Under the pieces are notes generated by a model. That model was not told the origin of the DNA and ran no database searches. It saw nothing but the letters and a program-made list of their open reading frames with translations. DNA of 12,183 nucleotides from contig CAYTNY010000067.1 of the NCBI GenBank assembly GCA_964439215.1, positions 1 through 12,183 on the forward strand. Reading direction: 5' to 3'. This stretch comes from CAYTNY01 sp964439215. Lineage in GTDB: Bacteria > Oederibacteriota > PGYV01 > CAYTNY01. A program made the translations under genes and the position numbers. Shown piece after piece: positions 1 to 7,000 of this stretch. How positions within the stretch are numbered: position 1 is the stretch's first letter; each line of letters begins with the position of its first letter.

Positions 1-100
1 CCCCTCTCCCTCTATGAGCAAAGGATGAATGCTTTCATGCTTTGCCGGTATTTACCATAAATATAATCAGAAAAATACCGAAAAAGGAATAGGGAGAGGG
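1..100. repeat. Structured repeat module A, copy 1 (two hairpins inside an outer stem)
   Basis: An outer stem CCCTCTCCCT (2-11) pairs exactly with AGGGAGAGGG (91-100). It encloses two adjacent hairpins. The first pairs GCAAAG (18-23) with CTTTGC (40-45) and ATGAA (25-29) with TTCAT (34-38). The second pairs CGGTATTT (46-53) with AAATACCG (73-80). On paper the whole folds as a three-way junction. The module recurs inverted at 11905-11996, including both hairpins. No ORF of note lies within it. It may extend left of the window. Whether it acts as DNA (a MITE or REP-like element) or as RNA is unknown. Confidence 0.75.
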
Positions 101-153
101 TTAAGCAGCGGCTGAACACTGTATGATATAATTTGACGATTAAACAGGAGATG
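98..153 (+). repeat. Repeat module C, copy 1
   Basis: This 56-bp stretch begins GGGTTAAGCAGCGGCTGAAC and matches 12079-12134 in direct orientation with four differences. It contains a conserved TATAAT (127-132) and ends in an AGGAG-ATG-like stretch, but no -35 box at normal spacing is visible. In both copies it lies immediately 3' of a GC-rich stem. The function is unknown. It could be the start of a short transcript or part of a mobile repeat. Confidence 0.8.
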
Positions 154-170
154 CGGGTAAGGGACGGCTT

Positions 171-291
171 GATGAGAGAAGGCGGCGCTCTGCGGGAAGC
201 GTAAATAACTGTATGAATTAAGCGTTCAGGTACGTGTGAAAAAAAAGGACTCCGATTCTATTAAGTGCTGCAATAAAACCTGCGCCCGGAA
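171..291 (+). repeat. Repeat module B, copy 1
   Basis: The reverse complement of this stretch recurs at 11785-11904. The longest conserved cores are the AATTAAG-side block around 206-221 and the block CAATAAAACCTGC (271-283). Identity is roughly 80% by eye, with small indels. Similarity stops at about 291, some 25 bp before the promoter of the first gene, so 291 looks like an element boundary. In copy 1, module C separates A from B. In copy 2, A and B are directly adjacent. Confidence 0.75.
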
Positions 292-316
292 TTTTTCTTG
301 CACTGATATAAAAAAC

Positions 317-344
317 TTGATTATCACCGAATTGGTGGTATAAT
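317..344 (+). promoter_or_regulatory. Sigma-70-like promoter for the Cys-rich gene pair
   Basis: A -35 box TTGATT (317-322) and a perfect -10 box TATAAT (339-344) are separated by 16 bp. The expected transcription start is about position 351, which is the A of the first gene's ATG. The transcript should therefore be leaderless or nearly so. Confidence 0.65.
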
Positions 345-350
345 TGGATT

Positions 351-677
351 ATGAAAAATAAAACGCTTGTAAAAGTTATCATAGCGGTGTTCATGTCGGT
401 TTTAATCGGCGCATTGATTGAAAACCGGACAAATGAAGAGCACGGCTGCTGCGGGATGGAACAAAGCGCCGGAGCGGAATGCGGTGATCAAAAGAGCAGC
501 TGTGAAATGGATCCGGATTCCTGCCCGTGCAGGGAGGGTGCGCCTTTGTTTGCTGTTTTAAGCGCGGAAAAATCAGGGATTCAGGGTTTCCTGCCTGAAA
601 AAATTCCTTACATAAAGTCATATTCTTATATATACCAGGAGGACATATTCCATGTTCCTGTTATTTTCTTTTCCTGA
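351..677 (+). CDS. Small exported or membrane-anchored Cys-rich protein, function unknown
   Basis: This is a 108-aa protein I do not recognise. A basic start (MKNK) and a hydrophobic segment at about residues 5-23 indicate a signal peptide or N-terminal anchor. A cysteine cluster follows: Cys33-Cys34, Cys44, Cys51, Cys58 and Cys60, with CC and CPC spacing and His31 nearby, which suggests metal or redox binding. The C-terminal 45 residues are Cys-free and hydrophobic/aromatic, ending in a VPVIFFS-type tail. The layout loosely recalls small Cys-containing exported proteins found near metal-efflux genes, but no signature motif confirms that. There is no clear Shine-Dalgarno sequence. The -10 box ends six bases before the ATG, consistent with a leaderless message. 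The second Cys-rich gene starts 39 bp downstream and is probably co-transcribed. Confidence 0.65.
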   Translation: MKNKTLVKVIIAVFMSVLIGALIENRTNEEHGCCGMEQSAGAECGDQKSSCEMDPDSCPCREGAPLFAVLSAEKSGIQGFLPEKIPYIKSYSYIYQEDIFHVPVIFFS

Positions 678-716
678 ATTTAACAGAAACCTAAAAAAAG
701 AAAAAGGAGAACTAAA

Positions 717-986
717 ATGAAAAAAATAATTATATTTTTACTTGCCGCAGTGCTGCTGGCCGCGGGTTCGGCTGTTGTTATAGGCGCGGGCGCGGGTTCG
801 GCTTCGGCGGAAAAGAAATGTGAAAAAGCGGAATGCGTGTGCGAAAAAGGCGAATGTATGAATGACGGAAAGTGCGTCTGCCCGGAAGAATGCTGCGTCA
901 AAGAAAAACGCTGCGTCAAAAAGGAAGAAAAGAAATGCGGGATGATGATGAAAAAAGAAAAGTCAGGATCCTGCTGCAAAAGATAA
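717..986 (+). CDS. Exported metallothionein-like Cys-rich small protein
   Basis: This 89-aa protein has a classic signal peptide: MKK, then a hydrophobic core at residues 4-24, with likely cleavage after SAS-A at residue 31. The mature part is about 58 residues and carries twelve cysteines: 35, 40, 42, 47, 53, 55, 59, 60, 66, 74, 86 and 87. They are arranged as CxC, CxxxC and CC pairs among many Lys and Glu, followed by a Met triplet at 76-78. This composition is metallothionein-like and suggests binding of soft metals outside the cytoplasm; no specific metal can be named. A strong ribosome site AGGAGA (705-710) sits six bases before the ATG. The gene follows the first Cys-rich gene and ends before a strong terminator, so the two form a likely bicistronic unit. 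I recognise no family, and the sequence could be lineage-specific. Confidence 0.75.
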   Translation: MKKIIIFLLAAVLLAAGSAVVIGAGAGSASAEKKCEKAECVCEKGECMNDGKCVCPEECCVKEKRCVKKEEKKCGMMMKKEKSGSCCKR

Positions 987-1000
987 ATATTTAAGGTTTT

Positions 1001-1038
1001 AAAAAAGCCCTGTCCGGTTTTCCGGGCAGGGCTTTTTT
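1001..1038 (+). terminator. Rho-independent terminator after the Cys-rich pair
   Basis: GCCCTGTCCGG (1007-1017) pairs with CCGGGCAGGGC (1022-1032), with one G-U pair and a short T-rich loop. A run of eight T follows. A-rich sequence on the left arm makes it partly bidirectional. Confidence 0.92.
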
Positions 1039-1101
1039 TTATAAGCTAAAAAGGGGCCGTGTACGGACGGACTTGAAAATTGTAATTTCAAATGGTGATT
1101 C

Positions 1102-1130
1102 TTGCTGAAAAAGGTTTTTTAATGTATACT
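1102..1130 (+). promoter_or_regulatory. Sigma-70-like promoter for the glycosyltransferase
   Basis: A -35 box TTGCTG (1102-1107) and a -10 box TATACT (1125-1130) are separated by 17 bp. They lie just after the terminator and about 75 bp before the chosen ATG. Confidence 0.55.
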
Positions 1131-1206
1131 GGGCGGAAATTAAACGGCGGCAAGAGATGACCGGGACAGGATTATTAAAGGGAAAACAGTGCAGGGAGGA
1201 AAAAAT

Positions 1207-3108
1207 ATGAGAAGTATCCATGAAGAAAAAAAACTCAGCAGGGCTTATGTATATGATTTTTATGACGCGTTATTTGTTTTGATTCTGATAATGGCTTCGC
1301 TTTATCAGTTATCCATTATGGGAATTCATAGAATGCATATGGATGAAACGCTTTACTCGTATTGGGCCCTTAAGATAGCTGACGGCAGGGACTTATTTCT
1401 GCATCATACTTATTCGGATAAATTTCCGCTGCTTTCCTATATAATCGCTTTTTTTGTGAAAGTTTTCGGGAATAATGAAGTTACGGTTAGGCTGCCTTCT
1501 TTTTTGTGCACAACCGCGGGTTTTATTGTTTTTTACAGGGCATCGTCCTTGTTTTATGGAAAAAAAACCGCGGTGCTGGCTGTTTTTATCACTGCGATGA
1601 CCAAGTATTATCTGGTGTTCGGTCCGACGGCTTTTACCGATCAGATCATGACTTTTTTTGTTCTTCTTTCTTTTCTCGCGTTTGTTAAAAAAGAGTATTT
1701 CCGGTCCGGAATATTTATAGGCATATCCGCAATGGCGAAATTAACGGGTCTTTATTTTGCGCTGCCTTTCGGGATAGGCATAATGCTTATGGATGAGAAT
1801 TATAAAAAGAGCTTGACTGATTTCGGAAAAGGAATCGGAATTATATTTGCGGTAATACTTTTATGGGCCGGGCTCGTTCAGCTTCATGCATTTAAACTTT
1901 TTATGGCAAACAGCCCGATACCTTACAAAGGAATAATTGATTTTGGTTTTTTTCTTCAGGGGTTAAATATAATTAAGAACCTGCAAAGTGAATTGATGGG
2001 GGCGGGAAAATTTATCGCGGCGGTTATTTCCGCGGTGTTATTGCTGGGCGCCGGCGGCAATAAGGAAAAAAAGAAGGATTGGGTTATTGTACTTGCCGTA
2101 ATTCTTTTTTATCTTGTGCTTGCGGCAATGACATTCAGGCAGGTTCCGATTTTTGACAGATATCTGGTTGCAATAGTTCCGTTTGCCGCGCTTCTTGCGG
2201 CCCGCGGCATAGTATATTTGTACGGTATTATCAGAGAAAAAAATGAATGGGCGGGTATTGCGGCGGCTTTTGTATTGACTGCCGCGGTGATTATGCCATT
2301 TGACCGAGATATGAAAATAGGGGCGCTTTATGACGTTAATGACGGATTAAAGACGGCAGTTGACAGTATTTATGAAAAAGAAAAGGCAGTTGCGGTAAAT
2401 ATGGGAATTCATCACGCGGTAGCGCTCTATTATTACGATGATTTTGCGCATCAAGTCGGACATATATCGGGCATTAAAACAGAAATACCGAGAGCAAAGG
2501 AATATATTGCGAAAGATGAGGGCAGGAGAAAATATATAATTGCAACACCCAAAGGGGCCGCGGCAGCTGAAGAAGAAATAGAGATTGTGGAAGGCATTTA
2601 CTATGACCACGGGATAAAATTATATGACACCGTATATATTAACGGAAATCCGAAGTATTATGTTTATGAAGTGATTTATTTGTCGAAGCTGAAAAAAGAG
2701 TTCCTGGCTCAAAAGGAAGATGCTGTAGAGCCTCAAATCACCGCGGATGTTTTATTTGATAACGCAATCAGGCTGCGTGGGTATGACATGGAAAAAATGG
2801 ATGAAAACCATATAAAATTTACTTTTTACTGGGAAAAAACAGGGAAAACAGAAAATGACAGCAAAATTGGAGTGGGTTTTTACAAAGGCAAAAAGCATAT
2901 AAGAGACGGAGATCATTTTCCCGCGCATGGCCTTGCGATGTTTGGTTCTATTGGAATCAATGATATTGTAATAGATACGCATATTGTTGAATTTGACCGA
3001 TGGGGAGAAGTTGACGGTATGCGTATAAATCTGCATAATGAAAGAACGTCAAAAAAGACCGCCGCAAGAGGCGGCGCATTAATGTCTTTCCCGGGAGATG
3101 TTTTTTAA
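1207..3108 (+). CDS. GT39/ArnT-like integral-membrane glycosyltransferase
   Basis: This 633-aa polytopic membrane protein is of the GT-C fold. Such enzymes transfer sugars from polyprenyl-phosphate donors to lipid, glycan or protein acceptors on the outer face of the inner membrane. After the first membrane helix (about 20-38), the first external loop carries MDE (45-47), the acidic pair typical of the catalytic site in PMT/ArnT relatives. It is followed by the family-like DKFPLLSYII block (71-80) and a second acidic loop, FTDQ (143-146). Several hydrophobic helices follow to about 365, including FDRYLVAIVPFAALLAARG. The last 270 residues are soluble. They end in a beta-rich region (LFDNAIRLRGYDM onward) resembling the C-terminal domain often appended to such transferases. 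The ATG at 1207 is preferred over an upstream GTG at 1189 because GGGAGGA (1194-1200) lies six bases before it. Donor and acceptor are unknown. Confidence 0.85.
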   Translation: MRSIHEEKKLSRAYVYDFYDALFVLILIMASLYQLSIMGIHRMHMDETLYSYWALKIADGRDLFLHHTYSDKFPLLSYIIAFFVKVFGNNEVTVRLPSFLCTTAGFIVFYRASSLFYGKKTAVLAVFITAMTKYYLVFGPTAFTDQIMTFFVLLSFLAFVKKEYFRSGIFIGISAMAKLTGLYFALPFGIGIMLMDENYKKSLTDFGKGIGIIFAVILLWAGLVQLHAFKLFMANSPIPYKGIIDFGFFLQGLNIIKNLQSELMGAGKFIAAVISAVLLLGAGGNKEKKKDWVIVLAVILFYLVLAAMTFRQVPIFDRYLVAIVPFAALLAARGIVYLYGIIREKNEWAGIAAAFVLTAAVIMPFDRDMKIGALYDVNDGLKTAVDSIYEKEKAVAVNMGIHHAVALYYYDDFAHQVGHISGIKTEIPRAKEYIAKDEGRRKYIIATPKGAAAAEEEIEIVEGIYYDHGIKLYDTVYINGNPKYYVYEVIYLSKLKKEFLAQKEDAVEPQITADVLFDNAIRLRGYDMEKMDENHIKFTFYWEKTGKTENDSKIGVGFYKGKKHIRDGDHFPAHGLAMFGSIGINDIVIDTHIVEFDRWGEVDGMRINLHNERTSKKTAARGGALMSFPGDVF

Positions 3109-3156
3109 AAAAAGAGCATTCAGAAGAGGTGTTCATGTTTAAGCGTATTAATAAAC

Positions 3157-3192
3157 GTAAAAAGCGGCGCATTGCAGTGCGCCGCTTTTTAC
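3157..3192. terminator. Bidirectional terminator between convergent genes
   Basis: A perfect stem of about 12 bp, AAAAGCGGCGCA paired with TGCGCCGCTTTT around a short loop, has an A run on one side and a T run on the other. It serves the glycosyltransferase on the plus strand and the small three-gene operon on the minus strand. Confidence 0.9.
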
Positions 3193-3209
3193 CGAGAAGA
3201 TAGATCTTT

Positions 3210-3401
3210 TTAAAAAGAGCGGAGAATAAGCGTCATATACAGACGCTTTAATGCATTATCGATTTTTAGTGTTCCGGTGTCATTGTTTGTCTCTTTGTTG
3301 AAGTTTTCAGCGGCCTTTCTGCCGGGTTTGTCATTGAGCATTAAAAGTTCCCGTTCTTCGCTTGAAATTTCGGTATTTCCTCCCATAGTTTCCTTTTTCA
3401 T
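3210..3401 (-). CDS. Hypothetical protein, 63 aa (third gene of the HTH operon)
   Basis: I do not recognise this protein. It is polar and Lys/Glu/Asn-rich, with no signal peptide, membrane helix or cysteine. The N-terminal part (TEISSEERELLMLNDKPGRK) and the C-terminal part (IDNALKRLYMTLILRSF) could form helices around an Asn/Thr-rich linker. Its reality is supported by a full Shine-Dalgarno sequence, CGGAGGT, about ten bases upstream. It begins 16 bp after the preceding gene's stop, and the bidirectional terminator follows within 20 bp. It is probably made together with the HTH regulator. Function unknown. Confidence 0.6.
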   Translation of the reverse strand: MKKETMGGNTEISSEERELLMLNDKPGRKAAENFNKETNNDTGTLKIDNALKRLYMTLILRSF

Positions 3402-3417
3402 CTTAAAAAAACCTCCG

Positions 3418-3609
3418 TTAATTTGTTTTTGACAATTTTAATGCGTCAAACATCTGTTTCAATTCCGCGTTTAAATGACGGTTGTTTTCAGGGTCTTTTT
3501 TCAGCCTTATGCTTAAGTCGTTTCTTAATAAGTCAATTCTGACCGGGGCAAGGAAGTCTGTGGCCTCAATATCCGCAGAACAAAGATAATTTAAAAAAGG
3601 ATTACTCAT
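3418..3609 (-). CDS. Hypothetical protein, 63 aa (second gene of the HTH operon)
   Basis: I recognise no family. The protein is soluble and mostly charged/helical. It has one Cys (residue 10), an N-terminal half rich in Leu and Asp, and a C-terminal half (residues about 31-59) that looks like one or two amphipathic helices. Its ATG lies inside the end of the HTH gene, with an 8-bp overlap at GATGAGTAA, and a GGAGG-type ribosome site lies within the HTH coding sequence. This implies translational coupling with the regulator, hence a likely partner, co-repressor or target protein. Nothing in the sequence decides between these. Confidence 0.62.
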   Translation of the reverse strand: MSNPFLNYLCSADIEATDFLAPVRIDLLRNDLSIRLKKDPENNRHLNAELKQMFDALKLSKTN

Positions 3610-3793
3610 CCGCCTGCCTCCATTTTTTCAGTAGTTTTTTTATATGATAGGCCTGTATTCTGCCCGGGGTCGTCCTGCGGTTGAACCATCTGTTAACCGT
3701 TGAAAAGGCTACATTAAGTTCTTTTGCCAGATTTTCCTGGGATATTCTGTTTTCAAGCCTATAGATGTCTAAGTCTTTTACTATTTTCTTCAT
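3602..3793 (-). CDS. XRE/Cro-like HTH DNA-binding protein, 63 aa
   Basis: A single compact helix-turn-helix domain fills the protein. It shows ISQENLAKELN (17-27) as helix 2, a turn at NVAF, and STVNRWFNRRTTP (31-43) as the recognition helix and following turn, the Cro/CI layout. The ORF can be extended upstream to a TTG at 3829, but that TTG is the first part of a TTGACA -35 box. The ATG at 3793 is therefore the credible start, giving 63 instead of 75 aa. The predicted transcription start falls at about 3794, so the message should be leaderless or nearly so. Repeated ATTTCGCT words overlap the promoter and could be its own operator. It heads a three-gene operon and probably represses itself; other targets are unknown. 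Confidence 0.8.
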   Translation of the reverse strand: MKKIVKDLDIYRLENRISQENLAKELNVAFSTVNRWFNRRTTPGRIQAYHIKKLLKKWRQADE

Positions 3794-3801
3794 ACTTGCA
3801 T

Positions 3802-3829
3802 AATATAGCGAAATATAGCTTTTTGTCAA
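3802..3829 (-). promoter_or_regulatory. Promoter of the HTH operon
   Basis: Read on the minus strand, a consensus -35 TTGACA (3829-3824) and a -10 TATATT (3807-3802) are separated by 16 bp. An alternative -10, TATTAT, lies two bases further on with an 18-bp spacer. The start site would be at or within two bases of the ATG at 3793. Confidence 0.75.
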
Positions 3830-3836
3830 GCGAAAT
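3803..3836 (-). promoter_or_regulatory. Possible HTH operator: repeated ATTTCGCT words
   Basis: On the minus strand ATTTCGCT occurs at 3836-3829 and again at 3814-3807, exactly 22 bp apart, or about two helical turns. The two copies flank the -35 box and reach the -10 box. A second short repeat, GCTATAT, occurs twice 10 bp apart (3819-3813 and 3809-3803). The placement fits autorepression by the adjacent HTH protein; this is inference. Confidence 0.4.
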
Positions 3837-4028
3837 TTAATTTTTTTTTAAAAGTGATAATTAAGGATTAAAAAAACATGCAAAAGGCTTGTTTATATGG
3901 AGATAAATTCCGAAATGCTATAAAGCGCCGCGGAAAAAAACAACAGAAGAAAAATATCTTTTAATTTCAAAGAAAAATGTTAAAATATTTTTCTGATCTG
4001 CAAAAAAGAAAAAATTCGGAGGTACATA

Positions 4029-7000
4029 ATGAATACAGAAAGTATAAGAACTTTGGGAATCTGCCTTGGCGCTTCCACGATAAGTGCGGTTGAACTTGAA
4101 AGAAAAGACGGAAAAACCGAAATAAAGAAAGTTATGAGAAAACATCATGAAGGAAATCCCAAAGATGAATTTAAAGATATTATTGAACAGCTGGAAATAA
4201 AAGGAGCAAAAATACTCATAACCGGCAGAAGTTTCAGGGAGATAGTAAATCTGCCCTCAATAACCGAGCCCGAGGCCACGGAATATGCTTTGGAATTCAT
4301 TTCGGACGGTCAAAAATACGACGCGGTCGTATCCGCGGGCGGCGAGACTTTTATGGTTTATACTCTAAGCCCTCAGCAGAAAGTTATAGGCGTTATGACC
4401 GGGAATAAATGCGCGTCGGGAACCGGCGAGTTTTTTCTTCAGCAGATAAAAAGAATGAACCTTGGTCTTGAAGAAGCCGTGAGGCTGGGCATGGAAGGCG
4501 ACGCATATCATGTTTCCGGAAGATGCTCCGTATTCTGCAAGTCTGACTGCACCCATGCGCTTAATAAAGGGGAGCCTGTTGAAAATGTTACGGCGGGGCT
4601 GTGCCGGATGATAGCGTCAAAAATGACGGAGCTTATATCAAAAGTTCCGCATGAAAATGTTCTGGTTGTTGGGGGGAGCGCTTTAAATACCGCGGTTCTG
4701 GAATATATGAAACAGGATATAGAGAATATAAGCGTTCCTGAACAGGCGCCTTATTTTGAGGCCCTGGGAGCGGCGCTTGCGGCGTTTGAAAAAGGAGGGG
4801 ATGCCGGTGAAAAGATATTTAAAGAGGAAAATTCGGGTTTTACTTTTCTTGAACCGCTGAAAGACTCGGCGGAGCTGGTGACATTTAACAGTATGGAGCA
4901 CGAGAGCGCAAAAGACGGAGATATCTGTATTGTGGGGCTTGACGTTGGTTCAACCACAACAAAAGCAGTGCTGCTGCGCGCCGCGGATGATAAACTGCTG
5001 GGATCCATTTATCTGCGGACCAACGGCAATCCTGTTGAGGCTTCCAGGAACTGTTATAAAGAACTTTTAAAGCAGATTAAAGGCGCTGAAATAAAAATAA
5101 CCGGGATCGGCGTCACCGGATCGGGCCGGCAGGTCGCGGGGCTTTATTCTATAACCGATGGAATAATAAATGAGATTATAGCGCACGCGGCGGCAGCGGC
5201 GTTTTTTGATCCTGAAGTTGACACTATATTTGAAATAGGCGGGCAGGATGCCAAATATACACACCTTACAAATTCAGTGGCGTCTGACTACGCGATGAAC
5301 GAGGCTTGTTCCGCGGGAACAGGTTCTTTTCTTGAAGAATCCGCGTTTGAGTCTTTTAACATAAAAGCGGAGCAGATAGGCGGTCTTGCACTGAAGGGGG
5401 ACAGGCCGCCGAATTTCAATGATCAGTGCGCGGCTTTCATATCATCGGATATAAAGAACGCGTCGCACGAAGGCATTTCAAAAGAAAATATACTTGCGGG
5501 CCTGGTGTATTCCATATGTTTTAACTACATAAACAGGGTAAAGGGGCACAGGCAGGTCGGAGATAAAGTATTTATGCAGGGCGGTGTGTGCTACAACAAA
5601 GCAGTGCCCCTTGCAATGGCTTCCATACTGAAAAAGCCCATTGTTGTTCCTCCTGAACCGGGGCTTATGGGCGCGTTTGGAGTGGCGCTTGAACTTAAAA
5701 AAAGAATGGAACTGGGCCTGGTGCATGAAGGCGACTATGATCTGGGCCGGCTCATAGACAGGGAAGTGAAAAATGAAAAGACATTTGTGTGTGCGGGAGG
5801 TCCGGAAAAATGTGATTTGAAATGCACCATAAACAGAATAAGAATAGACGGAAAAGTGTATTCGTTCGGCGGCGCCTGCAACAGATATTATAATATGCGC
5901 TACAATATATCAGTTGACGCACGGGAATATGACTATGTAAAAAAGAGAACGGATCTTATGTACGAAAAATATGCGCCGGTGCGGCATTTTGAGGAAAATG
6001 CGCCGAAGATAGGCATAAACAGGGCGCTGATAACGCATAATCTTTTCCCCTTGTATTATAATTTTTTTGCGGGGCTGGGGTGCCATGTTGTTGTTCCTGA
6101 CGAGAAAAATGAAGATGCATTGAACCGCCAGACCACGTCATTTTGTTATCCGTCCCAGCTTGCCATTGCTTATTTTGATGTGTTATCCGAAAAAAATCCG
6201 GATTATTATTTTCTGCCGCATGTAAGGGAGCTGTTTGTTCCAAAGGGAAATGATAAGAAAGATTTCTGCGCGACCTGCATATTCAGCCAGGGCGAGGCAT
6301 ACTGGATGAATTCTGTTTTTAAAGACAAAAATATAAAGGATAAGATACTTGACCCCACTATCAATTTCAGGCACGGCTATGACGGCGAACATAAAGTTTT
6401 TGAAAAACTGGCAAAAAAACTCGGTTTCAGCGGCAAAAAAGCCTCTGAAGCCTACAAAAAAGCCGTTGAGGTGCAGAAAGAATTTGAGCGTGAATGCAGA
6501 ATTCTCGGGGAGCAGGCGCTTGAAAAACTCAGAGAGAATCCGGATACTTTTGCTGTTATTTTATTCGGGCGCCCGCATAATGCCTTTACGGATGACGCAA
6601 ACAAAGGAATACCAAGGAAGATAACAACACGGGGCCATATGGTTATACCGTACGAAATGCTGGAATTTGACGACGAGGTTCTTGCGGCTCCTTTTAAAGA
6701 AAGCATGCATTGGGAAATCGGGCAGAAACTTCTGAAGGCGTCTCAGGTTATAAAAAGAGACAAGCAGCTGTTTGCTGTTTATATTACAAATTTTCTGTGC
6801 GCTCTTGATTCGTTTCTGGTTCAGCATGTAAGAAGGATTATGGAGACAAAGCCGTCTCTTACGCTTGAATTGGACGGACATACCGCGGATGCGGGGATAA
6901 ACACCAGAATAGACGCGTTTCTGGATGTTGTTAAAAATTACCGCCAGGTTCAGGAGGATGAAAAGAAACTTGAAAGAGAAACATTCATGCCCGCGGCGAT

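Noticed and set aside
1..300. tRNA or rRNA-like structure at the left end
   Set aside because: The three-way fold lacks T-loop, anticodon and acceptor features, and the sequence recurs as a repeat module.
680..979. 99-aa minus-strand ORF opposite the Cys-rich gene
   Set aside because: It is the antisense shadow of a gene with a clear ribosome site, signal peptide and terminator. It has no upstream site of its own.
3135..3203. 22-codon very basic ORF with a GAGGT site (plus strand)
   Set aside because: It reads straight through the bidirectional terminator stem, and its composition follows from that stem. Chance is more likely.
3878..3964. 28-codon basic ORF between the HTH operon and the activase gene
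   Set aside because: It has an AAGGA about ten bases upstream but no clear promoter or recognisable sequence. The A-rich leader alone can give Lys-rich codons. It stays open as a possible leader peptide.
3889..3986. Promoter for the activase gene
   Set aside because: TATAAA (3919-3924) and TAAAAT (3981-3986) look like -10 boxes, but neither has a -35 box at 16-18 bp, so no call was made.
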